A stretch of DNA of 64,000 bases from Marivirga arenosa (GCF_030503895.2 NZ_CP129970.2:3767001-3831000), one strand, 5' to 3'; positions 17,151-25,631 are shown, counted from the first letter of the stretch. Numbers and translations are program-made. Notes: generated by a model from the sequence alone, not told the origin.

Positions 17151-18158
17151 ATGACTTCAATATTCAATAGAGTTTATTCATATCGTGAAAGAGAAAAGAA
17201 AAATAATCGGGAAAATTTCTTGACAGAAATATTAGCATTTTGTTTACAATTGGACCGAAGGTTTAGAGATGACTTCTTTAAATTAATTAATCATCCAATA
17301 AGTGAAAGCTTAAATGTAATCACACAAAAAACTTTTAGCGAAGGCATACCTGATATAGTATTAATAGATCAAAAAATCAAGTCATTTTTGTTAATTGAAT
17401 CGAAAATTGAACATCATGAAAGAGCAAATCAACTAGACGATTACAAGAAAATACTTCAAAATAACCATCATAATTATCGAAAACACTTAGTTTATATTAC
17501 GAAGTATTATGATTCAAATCACAGCAAAATTCCAGTACAAGACAAAATTTATTTCACCGCATTAAAGTGGGTAAATATATATTCACTAATAAATTCAGAT
17601 AACTCAGAAATAACTCAACAACTGCAACAATATTTAAAAGAAGAAGAAATGAACGATACTAAAAATTTCAATTATAATGATTTGATGGCAATGATTACTA
17701 TTCCAAAAACCATTTCTAAAATGGATGAAGTTTTTAGTCATATCAAACCAACATACATGAAGCATCTAGGCTCGTTCCCTGCTACTTCAAGAGGTACAAA
17801 ACTACCCTATTCTTGGTATGGGTTATCAGATGAAAGAACTTTTAAAAGCTATAGATACTGGATAAATACTGGTTTCAGATGGTTTTACGAGGATGAGACA
17901 ATCTATGTAGGAATTAGAATTTGGATAAGTAATGAATCTATTGAATTTATAGATACTCTTAAGTCAAATCTTGAAACAGTAGAAGATTCAGGAGAAACAA
18001 CTACATCATGGGTCCATTATTCAGATGACAAAGGTGTAGTGATTGAAAATTACAGATACTTAACTGATTTTATGTCAACAGAAGTAGATCAATTGCCCTC
18101 AATAGCTACCTATTTAAATAATACTCTTCAGGAACTAGCAGCTTTACCTGTCCAATAA
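17151..18158 (+). CDS. PD-(D/E)XK nuclease-family protein
   Basis: A 335-aa protein. The N-terminal 140 residues match the PD-(D/E)XK nuclease superfamily: FLTEILAFCL, then GIPDIVLIDQKIKSFLLIES and KIEHHERANQLDDY, giving the D ... E-x-K core (Asp about residue 68, Glu-Ser-Lys about 82-84). The C-terminal half is a separate domain with many aromatics (SYRYWINTGFRWFYEDETIY). It is coupled to the PLD-like gene (4 bp) and followed after 14 bp by the SLATT gene. Cleavage of foreign DNA is the likely role by family. Confidence 0.75.
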   Translation: MTSIFNRVYSYREREKKNNRENFLTEILAFCLQLDRRFRDDFFKLINHPISESLNVITQKTFSEGIPDIVLIDQKIKSFLLIESKIEHHERANQLDDYKKILQNNHHNYRKHLVYITKYYDSNHSKIPVQDKIYFTALKWVNIYSLINSDNSEITQQLQQYLKEEEMNDTKNFNYNDLMAMITIPKTISKMDEVFSHIKPTYMKHLGSFPATSRGTKLPYSWYGLSDERTFKSYRYWINTGFRWFYEDETIYVGIRIWISNESIEFIDTLKSNLETVEDSGETTTSWVHYSDDKGVVIENYRYLTDFMSTEVDQLPSIATYLNNTLQELAALPVQ

Positions 18159-18172
18159 ATTAAGAAAAAGAC

Positions 18173-18829
18173 ATGTCACCAGCGTCACAATTTGAAAAAC
18201 CAAGAGGAAAGGAACATTTAGATAAAGACTTCTTGGAGGAATTAAAACATAAAATATGGTCAACTAAAGGAACACGGTTTAATGCAGATAGCAGGCTTAA
18301 ATCCACCGCAAAGTTATCACATCTTTGCATGAGTTTATTATCTGTCTATTTAATAATCTTTGGCTTATTAACAGTTTATAAAATTTATAATCCTGGTGAA
18401 AATCCCTACTCAGCAAATATCATTGCATTTACCATTACAGCAACCTCAATTTTACTATTAGTCTTTTCACAGTTTGAAAATTCTCAAAACTATCAATTAA
18501 AAGCTAAGAACTTTCATGATTGTGCATTAGACTTAGCGGATTTATATAATGAATTACAAAATTTCAAAACATATAAAAAAGATGTCTCAGATGAAGAGAA
18601 ATTAAATTTCTGTAGCGCTTTACAAAAACGCTACCAAGCAGTTTTACGGAAATTTGAAAACCATTCTCCGATTGACAATCAAATATTTAGATGTCAGCAT
18701 TCAGATTATTACAATAACCCAAGCCTCTTCGAGTTTAAAATACGCTCAATTTACTTCTTGCGATATCAAATAATCTATATAATCTCAATGATCCTACCAG
18801 GTATTTTACTATTCTTTATGATTTATTAA
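18173..18829 (+). CDS. SLATT-domain two-TM membrane effector
   Basis: A 218-aa protein. The helix LKHKIWSTKGTRFNADSRLK precedes membrane helix 1 (LCMSLLSVYLIIFGLLTVYK, about 47-66) and helix 2 (IIAFTITATSILLLVFSQFE, about 82-101), followed by NYQLKAKNFHDCALDLADLY. This is the SLATT signature (SMODS/SLOG-associating 2TM effector), here with a further C-terminal hydrophobic segment (IIYIISMILPGILLFFMIY). SLATT proteins are predicted pore-forming effectors of nucleotide-signalling defence systems. No CD-NTase or SLOG gene is nearby, so the two upstream nucleases would be its partners. Confidence 0.8.
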   Translation: MSPASQFEKPRGKEHLDKDFLEELKHKIWSTKGTRFNADSRLKSTAKLSHLCMSLLSVYLIIFGLLTVYKIYNPGENPYSANIIAFTITATSILLLVFSQFENSQNYQLKAKNFHDCALDLADLYNELQNFKTYKKDVSDEEKLNFCSALQKRYQAVLRKFENHSPIDNQIFRCQHSDYYNNPSLFEFKIRSIYFLRYQIIYIISMILPGILLFFMIY

Positions 18830-18896
18830 TTAGCATATCCAATGCATTTTATCCGAAAATTAGTCCTCTTCTTGAAAAAGCGCTCCAATCGTACTA

Positions 18897-19904
18897 TCAC
18901 CCCCCATGCTGCCAACACTTCCCGTTTACTGATTTAGTCTTACGCCTACATCGAGTACCAGCATTAGTAGTAGCCGAACAGCGTATTGAAGTCACTCTTT
19001 TAGCCGGTTCAGGGCTTACAGTACCACTAGCCTGCCCTTCATGCAAATAACAATAACCAGATTCATTCTTTGTCTGATTTCTACACCTTCTACCAGTCTT
19101 CGTTTTTCCTTCACATTGGCTTGCGGTAGAGGCACTAGAACTACCATAACTTTGAACCTTACTGGCATTCCAATTCCAGTAATTAGCCTCAACATTGGAT
19201 TCAATATCATTTTCAATTGCATCAGGCAGTTGAGAATAGAAATCAATACCAGTAAGCTGCTCTATTCGATCTACTGAAACCACATAATCATCCAAGTCAC
19301 CTTGCCCCTTTTGGTTGGGTAATAAAAAACCAATAGCTCCATAGGCTCCAGAGCTTTCATCATAATCCAACAGCACTTTATAATAATAATTGGGAACACT
19401 CACCTGATTATATCCAATCGTTGAAAGTCCAGCTTCCAAAACAGGTCCAGTAGCAATAAACAATTCCGCTTTATCAACAGACCAAGACCTTACCAGGCTT
19501 TCCAACTGCTTCCAAATCCCTCTATTAAAAGAAGGATCCTGCGGACTCATATTACTCATATAAAAGCTTTCAGACATAGCGGCACCACTAAACCCCATAT
19601 CTCCAGCAGGTGCTAGGTGTCCCCTATCATACCCACTTCCTTTATAATCCGCTAGGGTCGCAGAGCCAGTTTTCACTTGACCATCCTCCCTAAAATTATC
19701 AGATCTTTTATAGCTATTATTTCGAGCCTCCGCTGCAGTTAACTCATAATAAACCCACTCAGCCTGCTCATGAGTTTCCGAATAACTCAAGCTGTAATGA
19801 GCATGATGCACCACCTGCCCATTCCCAGAAACAGGTACAAATTCCTGAGCCTGCAGCAATGAAAAACTAAATAGTGTAAGAAAGAAGGATAAGATCGTTT
19901 TCAT
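18897..19904 (-). CDS. secreted DNA/RNA non-specific endonuclease (DRGH) with two C-terminal Cys/His modules
   Basis: A 335-aa protein. The signal peptide MKTILSFFLTLFSFSLLQAQ directs export; this ATG is chosen over one 15 bp upstream. The nuclease domain has the DRGH motif (about 93-96, SGYDRGHLAPAGDM) and the metal-binding Asn segment (SNMSPQDPSFNRGIWKQLE) of the NUC1/Serratia nuclease family. The C-terminus has two tandem C-x3-T-x2-G-x2-C ... C-x2-H modules (QCEGKTKTGRRCRNQT ... CYLH and RCSATTNAGTRCRRKT ... CWQH), probably zinc-binding and cell-surface or DNA-adhesive. It converges on the SLATT gene. Confidence 0.85.
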   Translation of the reverse strand: MKTILSFFLTLFSFSLLQAQEFVPVSGNGQVVHHAHYSLSYSETHEQAEWVYYELTAAEARNNSYKRSDNFREDGQVKTGSATLADYKGSGYDRGHLAPAGDMGFSGAAMSESFYMSNMSPQDPSFNRGIWKQLESLVRSWSVDKAELFIATGPVLEAGLSTIGYNQVSVPNYYYKVLLDYDESSGAYGAIGFLLPNQKGQGDLDDYVVSVDRIEQLTGIDFYSQLPDAIENDIESNVEANYWNWNASKVQSYGSSSASTASQCEGKTKTGRRCRNQTKNESGYCYLHEGQASGTVSPEPAKRVTSIRCSATTNAGTRCRRKTKSVNGKCWQHGG

Positions 19905-20158
19905 ATTCAATACCATCAATTCAAAAACAGTGTAATACTATTTAGTTCTGCTAGTATATTACGCTTATAAATAACCTGAACAGGAGTTCTTCTATAATAG
20001 GCAGAAGGTTCTTTTAACAATTTCATATTCTAATTTAAATGCTTTACTAAACTTAATGAATAAATAACAAGCTACAATACTTGTATTTAAATAACGGCTT
20101 AACTATATTTATAACATCTTATCAAGTCAATGACTTTGTAAGGTTTTGGTTGAAATAT

Positions 20159-20190
20159 AAGCGCTGGGTGGGGATCCAGCGCTTTTTTTA
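20159..20190 (+). terminator. strong intrinsic terminator without an upstream gene
   Basis: AAGCGCTGG (20159-20167) pairs with CCAGCGCTT (20176-20184) and is followed by T7. On the + strand no coding gene lies within about 240 bp upstream, because the preceding gene points the other way. It may end a small RNA. The remaining 19920-20420 sequence shows no feature I can support. Confidence 0.7.
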
Positions 20191-20420
20191 TTTGTAACCC
20201 ATTGCCCCGTTTGTAACCTTAATCTCATTAAACTATAAAAGAATCAAAAACCAAAACTATCCCATGCTCCCTTAATACTTATCAAACCAGCACTTTCTCT
20301 TAAAGCAACATACTATTTGATTTTAAAATATTTTCCACTAGATTTATTCCATAAGTTCAAATACCAAAATCTGCAAAGCATATCCCAATCGATATATTCG
20401 TTCAGCTTTTGTTATTTGTA

Positions 20421-20497
20421 TAATAGATATATAGTCACCGGGTGATTTTATTTCGATATAGTTACCAGGGGGTTACTATATTCAATTGTTGTGCTCA
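20421..20497 (+). promoter_or_regulatory. double-palindrome cassette head, copy 1
   Basis: TAATAGATATATAGTCACC is followed by GGGTGA, then by ATATAGTTACC-AGGG-GGTTACTATAT (imperfect 11-bp arms) and TTCAATTGTTGTGCTCA. The same module, base for base in most positions, stands at 34778-34856 before an unrelated gene. TTGTTGTGCTCA (20486-20497) is repeated inverted as TGAGCACAACAA at 22409-22420, right at the stop codon of the second gene, so the two genes are bracketed. Confidence 0.75.
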
Positions 20498-20519
20498 ATT
20501 GTCCTAACTGAACCGAACC

Positions 20520-21764
20520 ATGGAATTCAAGAGACTTACTATTCGAGAATGGAAACAGTTTGAAAACTTAGAAATTGAATTTCATCCAAAGTTGACCGTA
20601 CTGACGGGGGCAAATGGAGCTGGTAAAACCACAATACTAAACCTTCTCGCCAGGCACTTTGGATGGAATTCCTTAGAACTGGCAACTCCAGCAAAGGATA
20701 AAAAAACTGGTGGCTTTAAATTCTTTACCAGATTTTTTAAAAACCCTTTTGATTTTTTTGGAGACAGAAATGTTCCTAATTCTATTGGCCGAATAGAATA
20801 TAGCAGTGGTTCACATGGAGATATTATAATTCCAGATACCGATTCACCGCAGTACAATTTGGAGATTGCAAGACAACAAAACGTCCGAGGTTTTAATATC
20901 CATTCTCACAGACCTTTATTTAAATATGCAAACGTTCCTCACATACCTTTAAAAAAGAGATCACCAAGGGAGGCGTTTGATTTAGTATCTAATAGTACAA
21001 GAGAGAGGATATTGGGAAATGGCAGAGGTCAACCTTCAAATTTCTTCATTAAGGAGACAATGTTATTATGGGCAAATCAAGGATACAGAAGTGAAGTTCA
21101 GGAACCTGATGAAGAATCGAAGAGAAACTACGAAGGATTTCAAGGAATTTTAAGAGATATTCTTCCTCAATCATTGGGATTTCAAGAGTTCAAGATCAGA
21201 ACTGGTGAACTTGTTATGATTACAAAATCCGGGGATTTTATGCTGGATGCGGTTTCTGGAGGAGTGGGTGCACTTATAGACCTTGCATGGAAAATATATC
21301 TTGTTCATTTGGAAGAAAAAGGTCCTATTACTATCCTAATTGATGAAGCAGAAAATCATTTACATGCATCAATGCAACGTGAAATGCTTCCAAACTTCCT
21401 AAAAGCATTTCCAGAGGTGCAGTTTATTGTTTCAACTCATAGTCCCTTGATAATTGGATCCGTTAAGGATTCAAATGTCTATGCACTTAGATATGTTGAA
21501 AACGAAGAAGGTGAATTCAAAGTAAAAAGTACGCTTTTAGATCTTGAGAATAAGGCGAAAAATGCAACTGAAATTCTAAATGAAATTTTAGGTGTTTCAT
21601 TCACAATGCCGATTTGGGTTGAGAATTCACTTAATGATATTATCAACAAACATTCCTCTAAAGAAATGACAGAACAGGTTTTTGATGATATGAGGAAAGA
21701 ATTAAAGGAAATTGGTCTAGAAAATCTAATGCCTCTTGCAATTAAAAACTCATTGAAAAAATGA
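20520..21764 (+). CDS. AAA ATPase (ABC/RecF-type), Septu PtuA-like
   Basis: A 414-aa ATPase. Walker A is LTGANGAGKTT (28-38). The ABC-type Walker B plus D-loop is ITILIDEAENHLHASMQREM (about 273-292) and the H-loop is FIVSTHSPLI (about 303-312). The middle has a helical insert. AAA_15/AAA_21-type ATPases immediately followed by an HNH nuclease are the hallmark of Septu-like defence modules, and the HNH gene here overlaps by 4 bp (ATGA). Shorter than classical PtuA. It would sense invasion and control the nuclease. It follows the palindromic cassette head by about 20 bp. Confidence 0.8.
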   Translation: MEFKRLTIREWKQFENLEIEFHPKLTVLTGANGAGKTTILNLLARHFGWNSLELATPAKDKKTGGFKFFTRFFKNPFDFFGDRNVPNSIGRIEYSSGSHGDIIIPDTDSPQYNLEIARQQNVRGFNIHSHRPLFKYANVPHIPLKKRSPREAFDLVSNSTRERILGNGRGQPSNFFIKETMLLWANQGYRSEVQEPDEESKRNYEGFQGILRDILPQSLGFQEFKIRTGELVMITKSGDFMLDAVSGGVGALIDLAWKIYLVHLEEKGPITILIDEAENHLHASMQREMLPNFLKAFPEVQFIVSTHSPLIIGSVKDSNVYALRYVENEEGEFKVKSTLLDLENKAKNATEILNEILGVSFTMPIWVENSLNDIINKHSSKEMTEQVFDDMRKELKEIGLENLMPLAIKNSLKK

Positions 21765-22411
21765 TCAAATTAACCAAAGAAGGCGAACCCGCAGTATTGA
21801 AGGACAACAAAAAGGACTGGACTGACAAATTGCTCCAACATATTGCCAATAATGAGAAAGTTCCAAAATCTCTGGAAAGCAGCTACAATAAAGATGATGT
21901 CAAAGAAGCCCTCAGAAGAGAATGTAATGGTAAATGTATGTACTGCGAAAGCACTGTAAATCATATAACATTTGAGCATATTGAACACATCAAACCAAAA
22001 GCAAAAACAAAATTCCCTGAATTGACCTTTGAGTATTCAAATCTGGGCTTGGCATGTCCAAAATGTAACATGAATAAAAGTGATACTTATGACACCATAA
22101 TTCCGTTCATAAACCCATATACTGACCAACCAGAGAACCATTTTACTGCTTATGGAGCATATATCTGGGCAAAATCAGGTGATGACCGAGCTAAACTAAC
22201 TGAACTAGAAATTGAATTAAACAGGCCAGAACTTCTAGAAAAGAGAGGTGAACGCATGAAGGCAATTAAAGAATTAGTTGACAACTATAATACAACTCCA
22301 GATGGCCCTTTGAAGAATGCCTTGTTGAAGGAAATAAAGATTGAAATTTCAAAAGAAAAGGAATATTCTTTTTGTCTAACTGAATTAACTAACATTTTAA
22401 TAAATAACTGA
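21761..22411 (+). CDS. HNH endonuclease, Septu PtuB-like
   Basis: A 216-aa protein. The HNH core is at residues 46-92: CNGKCMYCESTVNHITFEHI, EHIKPKAKTKFPEL, then NLGLACPKCNMNKSD. The paired CxxC motifs bind structural zinc and the EHI-x2-IKPK segment carries the catalytic His. It is translationally coupled to the ATPase (4-bp overlap). In Septu the HNH partner cleaves nucleic acid when released by the ATPase; the same is inferred here. Its stop codon is the first base triplet of the inverted TGAGCACAACAA boundary repeat. Confidence 0.8.
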   Translation: MIKLTKEGEPAVLKDNKKDWTDKLLQHIANNEKVPKSLESSYNKDDVKEALRRECNGKCMYCESTVNHITFEHIEHIKPKAKTKFPELTFEYSNLGLACPKCNMNKSDTYDTIIPFINPYTDQPENHFTAYGAYIWAKSGDDRAKLTELEIELNRPELLEKRGERMKAIKELVDNYNTTPDGPLKNALLKEIKIEISKEKEYSFCLTELTNILINN

Positions 22412-22583
22412 GCACAACAAACACTAAAATGAAAATGCGTAATGAGCCAATTGATATGACAGTGCGAAACAGAAACATAGGTGCTTCTAGCCACTGGGGC
22501 GCATACTCATTTTAGGTACTGTGTGAAAATCCAAATCATTTAAGAAAAATAAGGAGGAAAGATCATATAATCTTTGCATCCTG

Positions 22584-23621
22584 TTAGGCAGGGGCTAAGG
22601 CTTCTGCCGATTTTTTTTGATAGTCAGCATCATATTTGGTATCAGTGTTCCATAAAGTAAACATTAAACATAAAAGTTTTCTTTGCACCGCTACTAAAGC
22701 AATTATAGGTTTTGATTTTTTAGTTTTTAATCTTTCATAGAAAGGTTTAAGGGTAGGGTTGCATCTTACAGCAGTCATTGATGGCATATGAAGCATTGCC
22801 CTAATGTGGCTATTACCCCTTTTACTGATAGATGTTTTCCCTCTATACAAACCTGACTCTCTATGAACAACATCGTATCCGGTGTAAGATGTCAGTTGCT
22901 TTGCATTCTTTATTCCATGAAAACCCAGTGTTTCTCCGATTACCACCACAGCCGACAGCAAACTAATCCCTGGAATGGAAGTTAATTGATCTACTTTTCT
23001 TTTCAATTGATGGCTTTTTGCAATTAAGGCTCTCATTTCCATTTCAACCTCTTGAATCTGAACAGCCAATAATTGAAGCCTCTCCCTTAATCTTTTGATC
23101 ACTTTGCTTTTATCAAGGAAACCATGTTCCAGTGCATGTAACTTACATTTTAATGCACTTTGTTCTTTGACTAATTGTCCTCTTTCTCTTGACATTTGCT
23201 TTAACTCCAATAGCTCTTGAGAAGGAGCAACCCACAGATCTAATTTTCTTTCCAATCCTAAATTACAAAGCATCTTTGCATCCAATAAATCAGTTTTTGA
23301 TCGTTGTTTCAAACTCTGCGCGTACTTTTTAACTCTTCCTGATGGCATAACAGATACATTTAGTCCTTGGTTATTTAGATAGTGACACAGCCGTTCATGA
23401 TATACTCCGGTTGCCTCCATCACGAAATAAAGATTTTCTGCACTATGTACAAAGTCAGCTAGCCAAGCCAAAAAGCCTTCCATTCCTCGAACAGTATTCT
23501 CAAAGCTTGATTCAGCCACCAATTCTTGATCCATCTTCGTAGTCATATAACCATAGCATACTTTGAAATCATTCATTGCTATGTCTATGCCAACAGATTG
23601 TCTTATTAGTTGTAAATCCAT
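22584..23621 (-). CDS. IS110-family transposase (DEDD recombinase)
   Basis: A 345-aa protein. The N-terminal RuvC-like DEDD domain shows SVGIDIAMNDFKVCYG (first Asp), VMEATGVYHERL (Glu) and SKTDLLDAKML (Asp-Asp). A coiled coil covers about 130-205. The C-terminal Transposase_20 domain starts LTSIPGISLLSAVVV and has the conserved SxxG-type segment ISKRGNSHIRAMLHM with the catalytic Ser. All key blocks and the full length are present, so the element looks intact. MDLQLIRQ at 23621 is chosen as start; an ATG 30 bp upstream is also in frame. Confidence 0.92.
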   Translation of the reverse strand: MDLQLIRQSVGIDIAMNDFKVCYGYMTTKMDQELVAESSFENTVRGMEGFLAWLADFVHSAENLYFVMEATGVYHERLCHYLNNQGLNVSVMPSGRVKKYAQSLKQRSKTDLLDAKMLCNLGLERKLDLWVAPSQELLELKQMSRERGQLVKEQSALKCKLHALEHGFLDKSKVIKRLRERLQLLAVQIQEVEMEMRALIAKSHQLKRKVDQLTSIPGISLLSAVVVIGETLGFHGIKNAKQLTSYTGYDVVHRESGLYRGKTSISKRGNSHIRAMLHMPSMTAVRCNPTLKPFYERLKTKKSKPIIALVAVQRKLLCLMFTLWNTDTKYDADYQKKSAEALAPA

Positions 23622-23639
23622 ATTAAAGTGGTTTAAATT

Positions 23640-23870
23640 TCTCAATGGCACTTTTGCTCGTAATTGATACGGTCTAGCTACACTGACCTAGGTACTTGTT
23701 CAAGTTCTATTGAGTAAAAGGATGGGTAGAAATCCTAAAATGCGATATCAATTAAATTGTATCAAGCTAGGCACTGTATCCCATCCTCTAATTGTTTTTG
23801 TATATTCCTAAGTTACATTAAATTGTATCGTTTTTAAATAGAACGCTAACATACGAGCTAGGCGTTCATA
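23640..23870 (-). ncRNA. candidate IS110 bridge RNA region
   Basis: This is the non-coding segment upstream of the transposase. It contains an 8-bp perfect stem (AGGATGGG 23719-23726 / CCCATCCT 23780-23787) enclosing an inner dyad (GATATCAATTAAATTGTATC). IS110-group elements encode a structured bridge RNA in the end upstream of the transposase. The location and folding fit; target- and donor-binding loops were not resolved. Confidence 0.4.
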
Positions 23871-24924
23871 CCCCCCTCCATGCCATTTGCCTAATTTCCC
23901 TACATCCATTGCTCTTCCAACAAATTAGCCAAAGCCCATGGCTCCCTCAGCCGAAAGCCTTTAATTTCCCTAAAGGGTAAATCAAAGACCCTCGGCTAAC
24001 CAAACGCACTTACCCGCACAAACCTTCCCTCATAGGCTTTTGCTTTTTTTCTGTTAAGCAGATAAAGAGGTAAAAAAGCAAAAGAAAGTGGTCTTTTTGG
24101 CTCCCAAGCCAAAAAGTTGTGGTTTGATATACCAGCCGCACGGCCAGGTACAATGGTGTGCTGCCCTTGGGCTGCGGCAAAGGGTCTCGCCAGCATTGGC
24201 TTCAGGCTTTAAATAAGTGTTAATTTATAAGGTATTTAATACCAAAAGCCAACCCCTTCGGGGCTGAGGTGCTGTCATGCCCCTTGCAGCTTAGCCCAAG
24301 TGCATCACGGCAACCTACTTTGTCTGTTGCTTTAAAATTCCGCAAACTCCATTCAAAAGCAACAGCCACCGCTTGCCAGAGTTAGGCTCGCCTGCGGGCG
24401 ACCCAGGGCTGCGGCTTGTCATGGTTTTTGTAGCCCCCCGTAACCAAAGCCCCTTCAAATAAAGGCGATTTGGCACTCCCGCAGCAAGAATAAGCCAGCC
24501 ATCCTACCGCATTTCCTTTGCTTCAATGGCTGCCTTAACCTTGCTTTTACCTTCCCAACAAAAAACCACGCCAAGCCTTGTTCGCTTCGTTACTCTTCAC
24601 TCATGGCCAGCCCCCGTTCCCTTCGGTCACTCTCGGTCTACCACCCGGGGTCGCTCTCGCAGACGGCTCGACACACAGCGGATTGCAAACCATTCCGTAA
24701 ACTCCATTATTTGCAACCGCTCTTCCTCCGTTCTTCCATTCCTCAGCTTCCCGCCATCAGTGCCTTGTTCAAACTCTTAAGCTAATATGAAAGAACAGCA
24801 TTTCACATCCTATCCAAAATTCCCCTCCTCCCATTTAAGGTGCAACTGTTAGCTGCAATGAGTTAACCCCAGGAATTTGATCTTTAATCTTTTGCCTCTA
24901 ATACGGATAGGCAACTAATAAAAT

Positions 24925-25091
24925 AAAGAAAAGAGGAAAGCAAAATAAGGCTGCTTTCGCTTTTAGGCCGCAAGCCCAAGCCTTCTAGGTTTTTTGAGAA
25001 ATCTCCACCGCCATTTGGCGGTTGTATTTCCCAAAAAAGGCTTGCCCCCTAAGCGAGTCAGCCCAAAAAGAAACCGCTTTCTCTTTTCTTT
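24925..25091. repeat. 167-bp nested inverted repeat (cruciform-like)
   Basis: Five nested arm pairs were seen. Outer: AAAGAAAAGAGGAAAGC (24925-24941) with GCTTTCTCTTTTCTTT (25076-25091). Second: GGCTG...TTTTAGG (24949-24967) with CCTAAGCGAGTCAGCC (25048-25063). Third: CAAGCCTT (24977) plus TTTTTTGAGAAAT (24990-25002) with ATTTCCCAAAAAAGGCTTG (25026-25044). Innermost: ACCGCC-ATTT-GGCGGT (25007-25022). Such length and imperfection suggest a folded single strand or RNA rather than a protein operator. Confidence 0.75.
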
Positions 25092-25272
25092 TTTCCCTTT
25101 TTGTTTTCTCTTTTAAAAATATATTATGTGGAGGTGCAGGACACCAAGAGCAGGATTTCCATAGCTGATTTCCTACAAAATTGCTTGCTTTTACAAAAAG
25201 CTTTGGGCCTATTTCCCTGCAACTGGACAGTTAAAAAATTAACACAAACATAGGCAATTTACAGGCCTGCGG

Positions 25273-25560
25273 ATGAAAAGGATGACAAGAGTTCGCGTTG
25301 CCGGCTACAAAAAAAATCTCCATCCGCTTAAAAGCGGTAGTATTTTTTATGTGCCGCTCTTGCATCTATCTCACCGTTCCTGTGTGGAGCGCACTATGTT
25401 TAAATTAATTTTTAAAGTACGTATCGCCAGCAAGTGGCTGGTGGCGTACGTTCGCCTGCGTCCAGCTTTTCGCTTCACTCGCTTCCATGTTCAATCTGAA
25501 AGTTATTACTTCTCTCAGTTTTTGTGGCTTGAAGTTAATTTCTCGCCATTGCCTTTTTAG
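25273..25560 (+). CDS. doubtful 95-aa frame in the structured region
   Basis: A frame of 95 codons ends just before the terminator at 25567-25602. Its product is Arg/Phe-rich without recognisable domains (KVRIASKWLVAYVRLRPAFR) and it overlaps a strong hairpin (CGCCAGC-AAGTG-GCTGGTG, about 25428). It is more likely a by-product of the non-coding structure. Listed because a shorter frame starting at the internal Met (MFKLIF) cannot be excluded. Confidence 0.15.
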   Translation: MKRMTRVRVAGYKKNLHPLKSGSIFYVPLLHLSHRSCVERTMFKLIFKVRIASKWLVAYVRLRPAFRFTRFHVQSESYYFSQFLWLEVNFSPLPF

Positions 25561-25566
25561 TTTTAT

Positions 25567-25602
25567 AGCCCAGTGGGTTTGCCTGCTGGGTTTTTATTTT
25601 TT
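25567..25602 (+). terminator. intrinsic terminator at the end of the structured region
   Basis: CCCAG (25569-25573) and CTGGG (25586-25590) form a short stem followed by a T-rich run. It suggests that the structured region to its left is transcribed on the + strand. Confidence 0.45.
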
Positions 25603-25631
25603 GTTAATTCCTTGAAGGATTGCGTAGAAAT

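Larger units (their letters stand above)
22500..23870 (-). mobile_element. IS110-family insertion sequence (approximate limits)
   Basis: The transposase at 22584-23621 is flanked by short non-coding ends. IS110 elements usually lack terminal inverted repeats, so the borders cannot be read from one copy and are given only roughly. The element sits directly behind the cassette-like ATPase/HNH unit and in front of the hairpin-rich non-coding region. Confidence 0.6.
23880..25560. other. 1.7-kb GC-richer, hairpin-rich region without convincing genes
   Basis: Composition changes visibly from the AT-rich surroundings, and no frame has protein-like character. Perfect stems include CTTTTGCTTTTTT/AAAAAAGCAAAAG (24037-24049/24072-24084), CTTTTTGGCT/AGCCAAAAAG (24093-24116), CTGTTGCTTT/AAAGCAACAG (about 24322-24370) and CCCCTTCGGGG (about 24253). 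AGCCGA/TCGGCT at about 23950-23998 encloses a second stem. An intrinsic terminator on the + strand ends the region at about 25600. It could be a large structured RNA, an origin or transfer region, or degenerate cassette DNA. Confidence 0.5.

Noticed and set aside
20486-22420. Classical integron cassette with canonical attC
   Set aside because: The boxes GTTGTGC/GCACAAC do not meet GTTRRRY/RYYYAAC strictly and no IntI is present. I therefore call the unit cassette-like only.
23996-24196. 66-codon minus-strand frame
   Set aside because: It is made from the two perfect hairpins at 24037-24116 and reads both arms of each, so it is not protein-like.
24526-24785. Two overlapping frames in the structured region
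   Set aside because: Ser/Pro/Arg-rich products that change character at each hairpin, with no homology pattern. They look like chance frames in GC-richer DNA.
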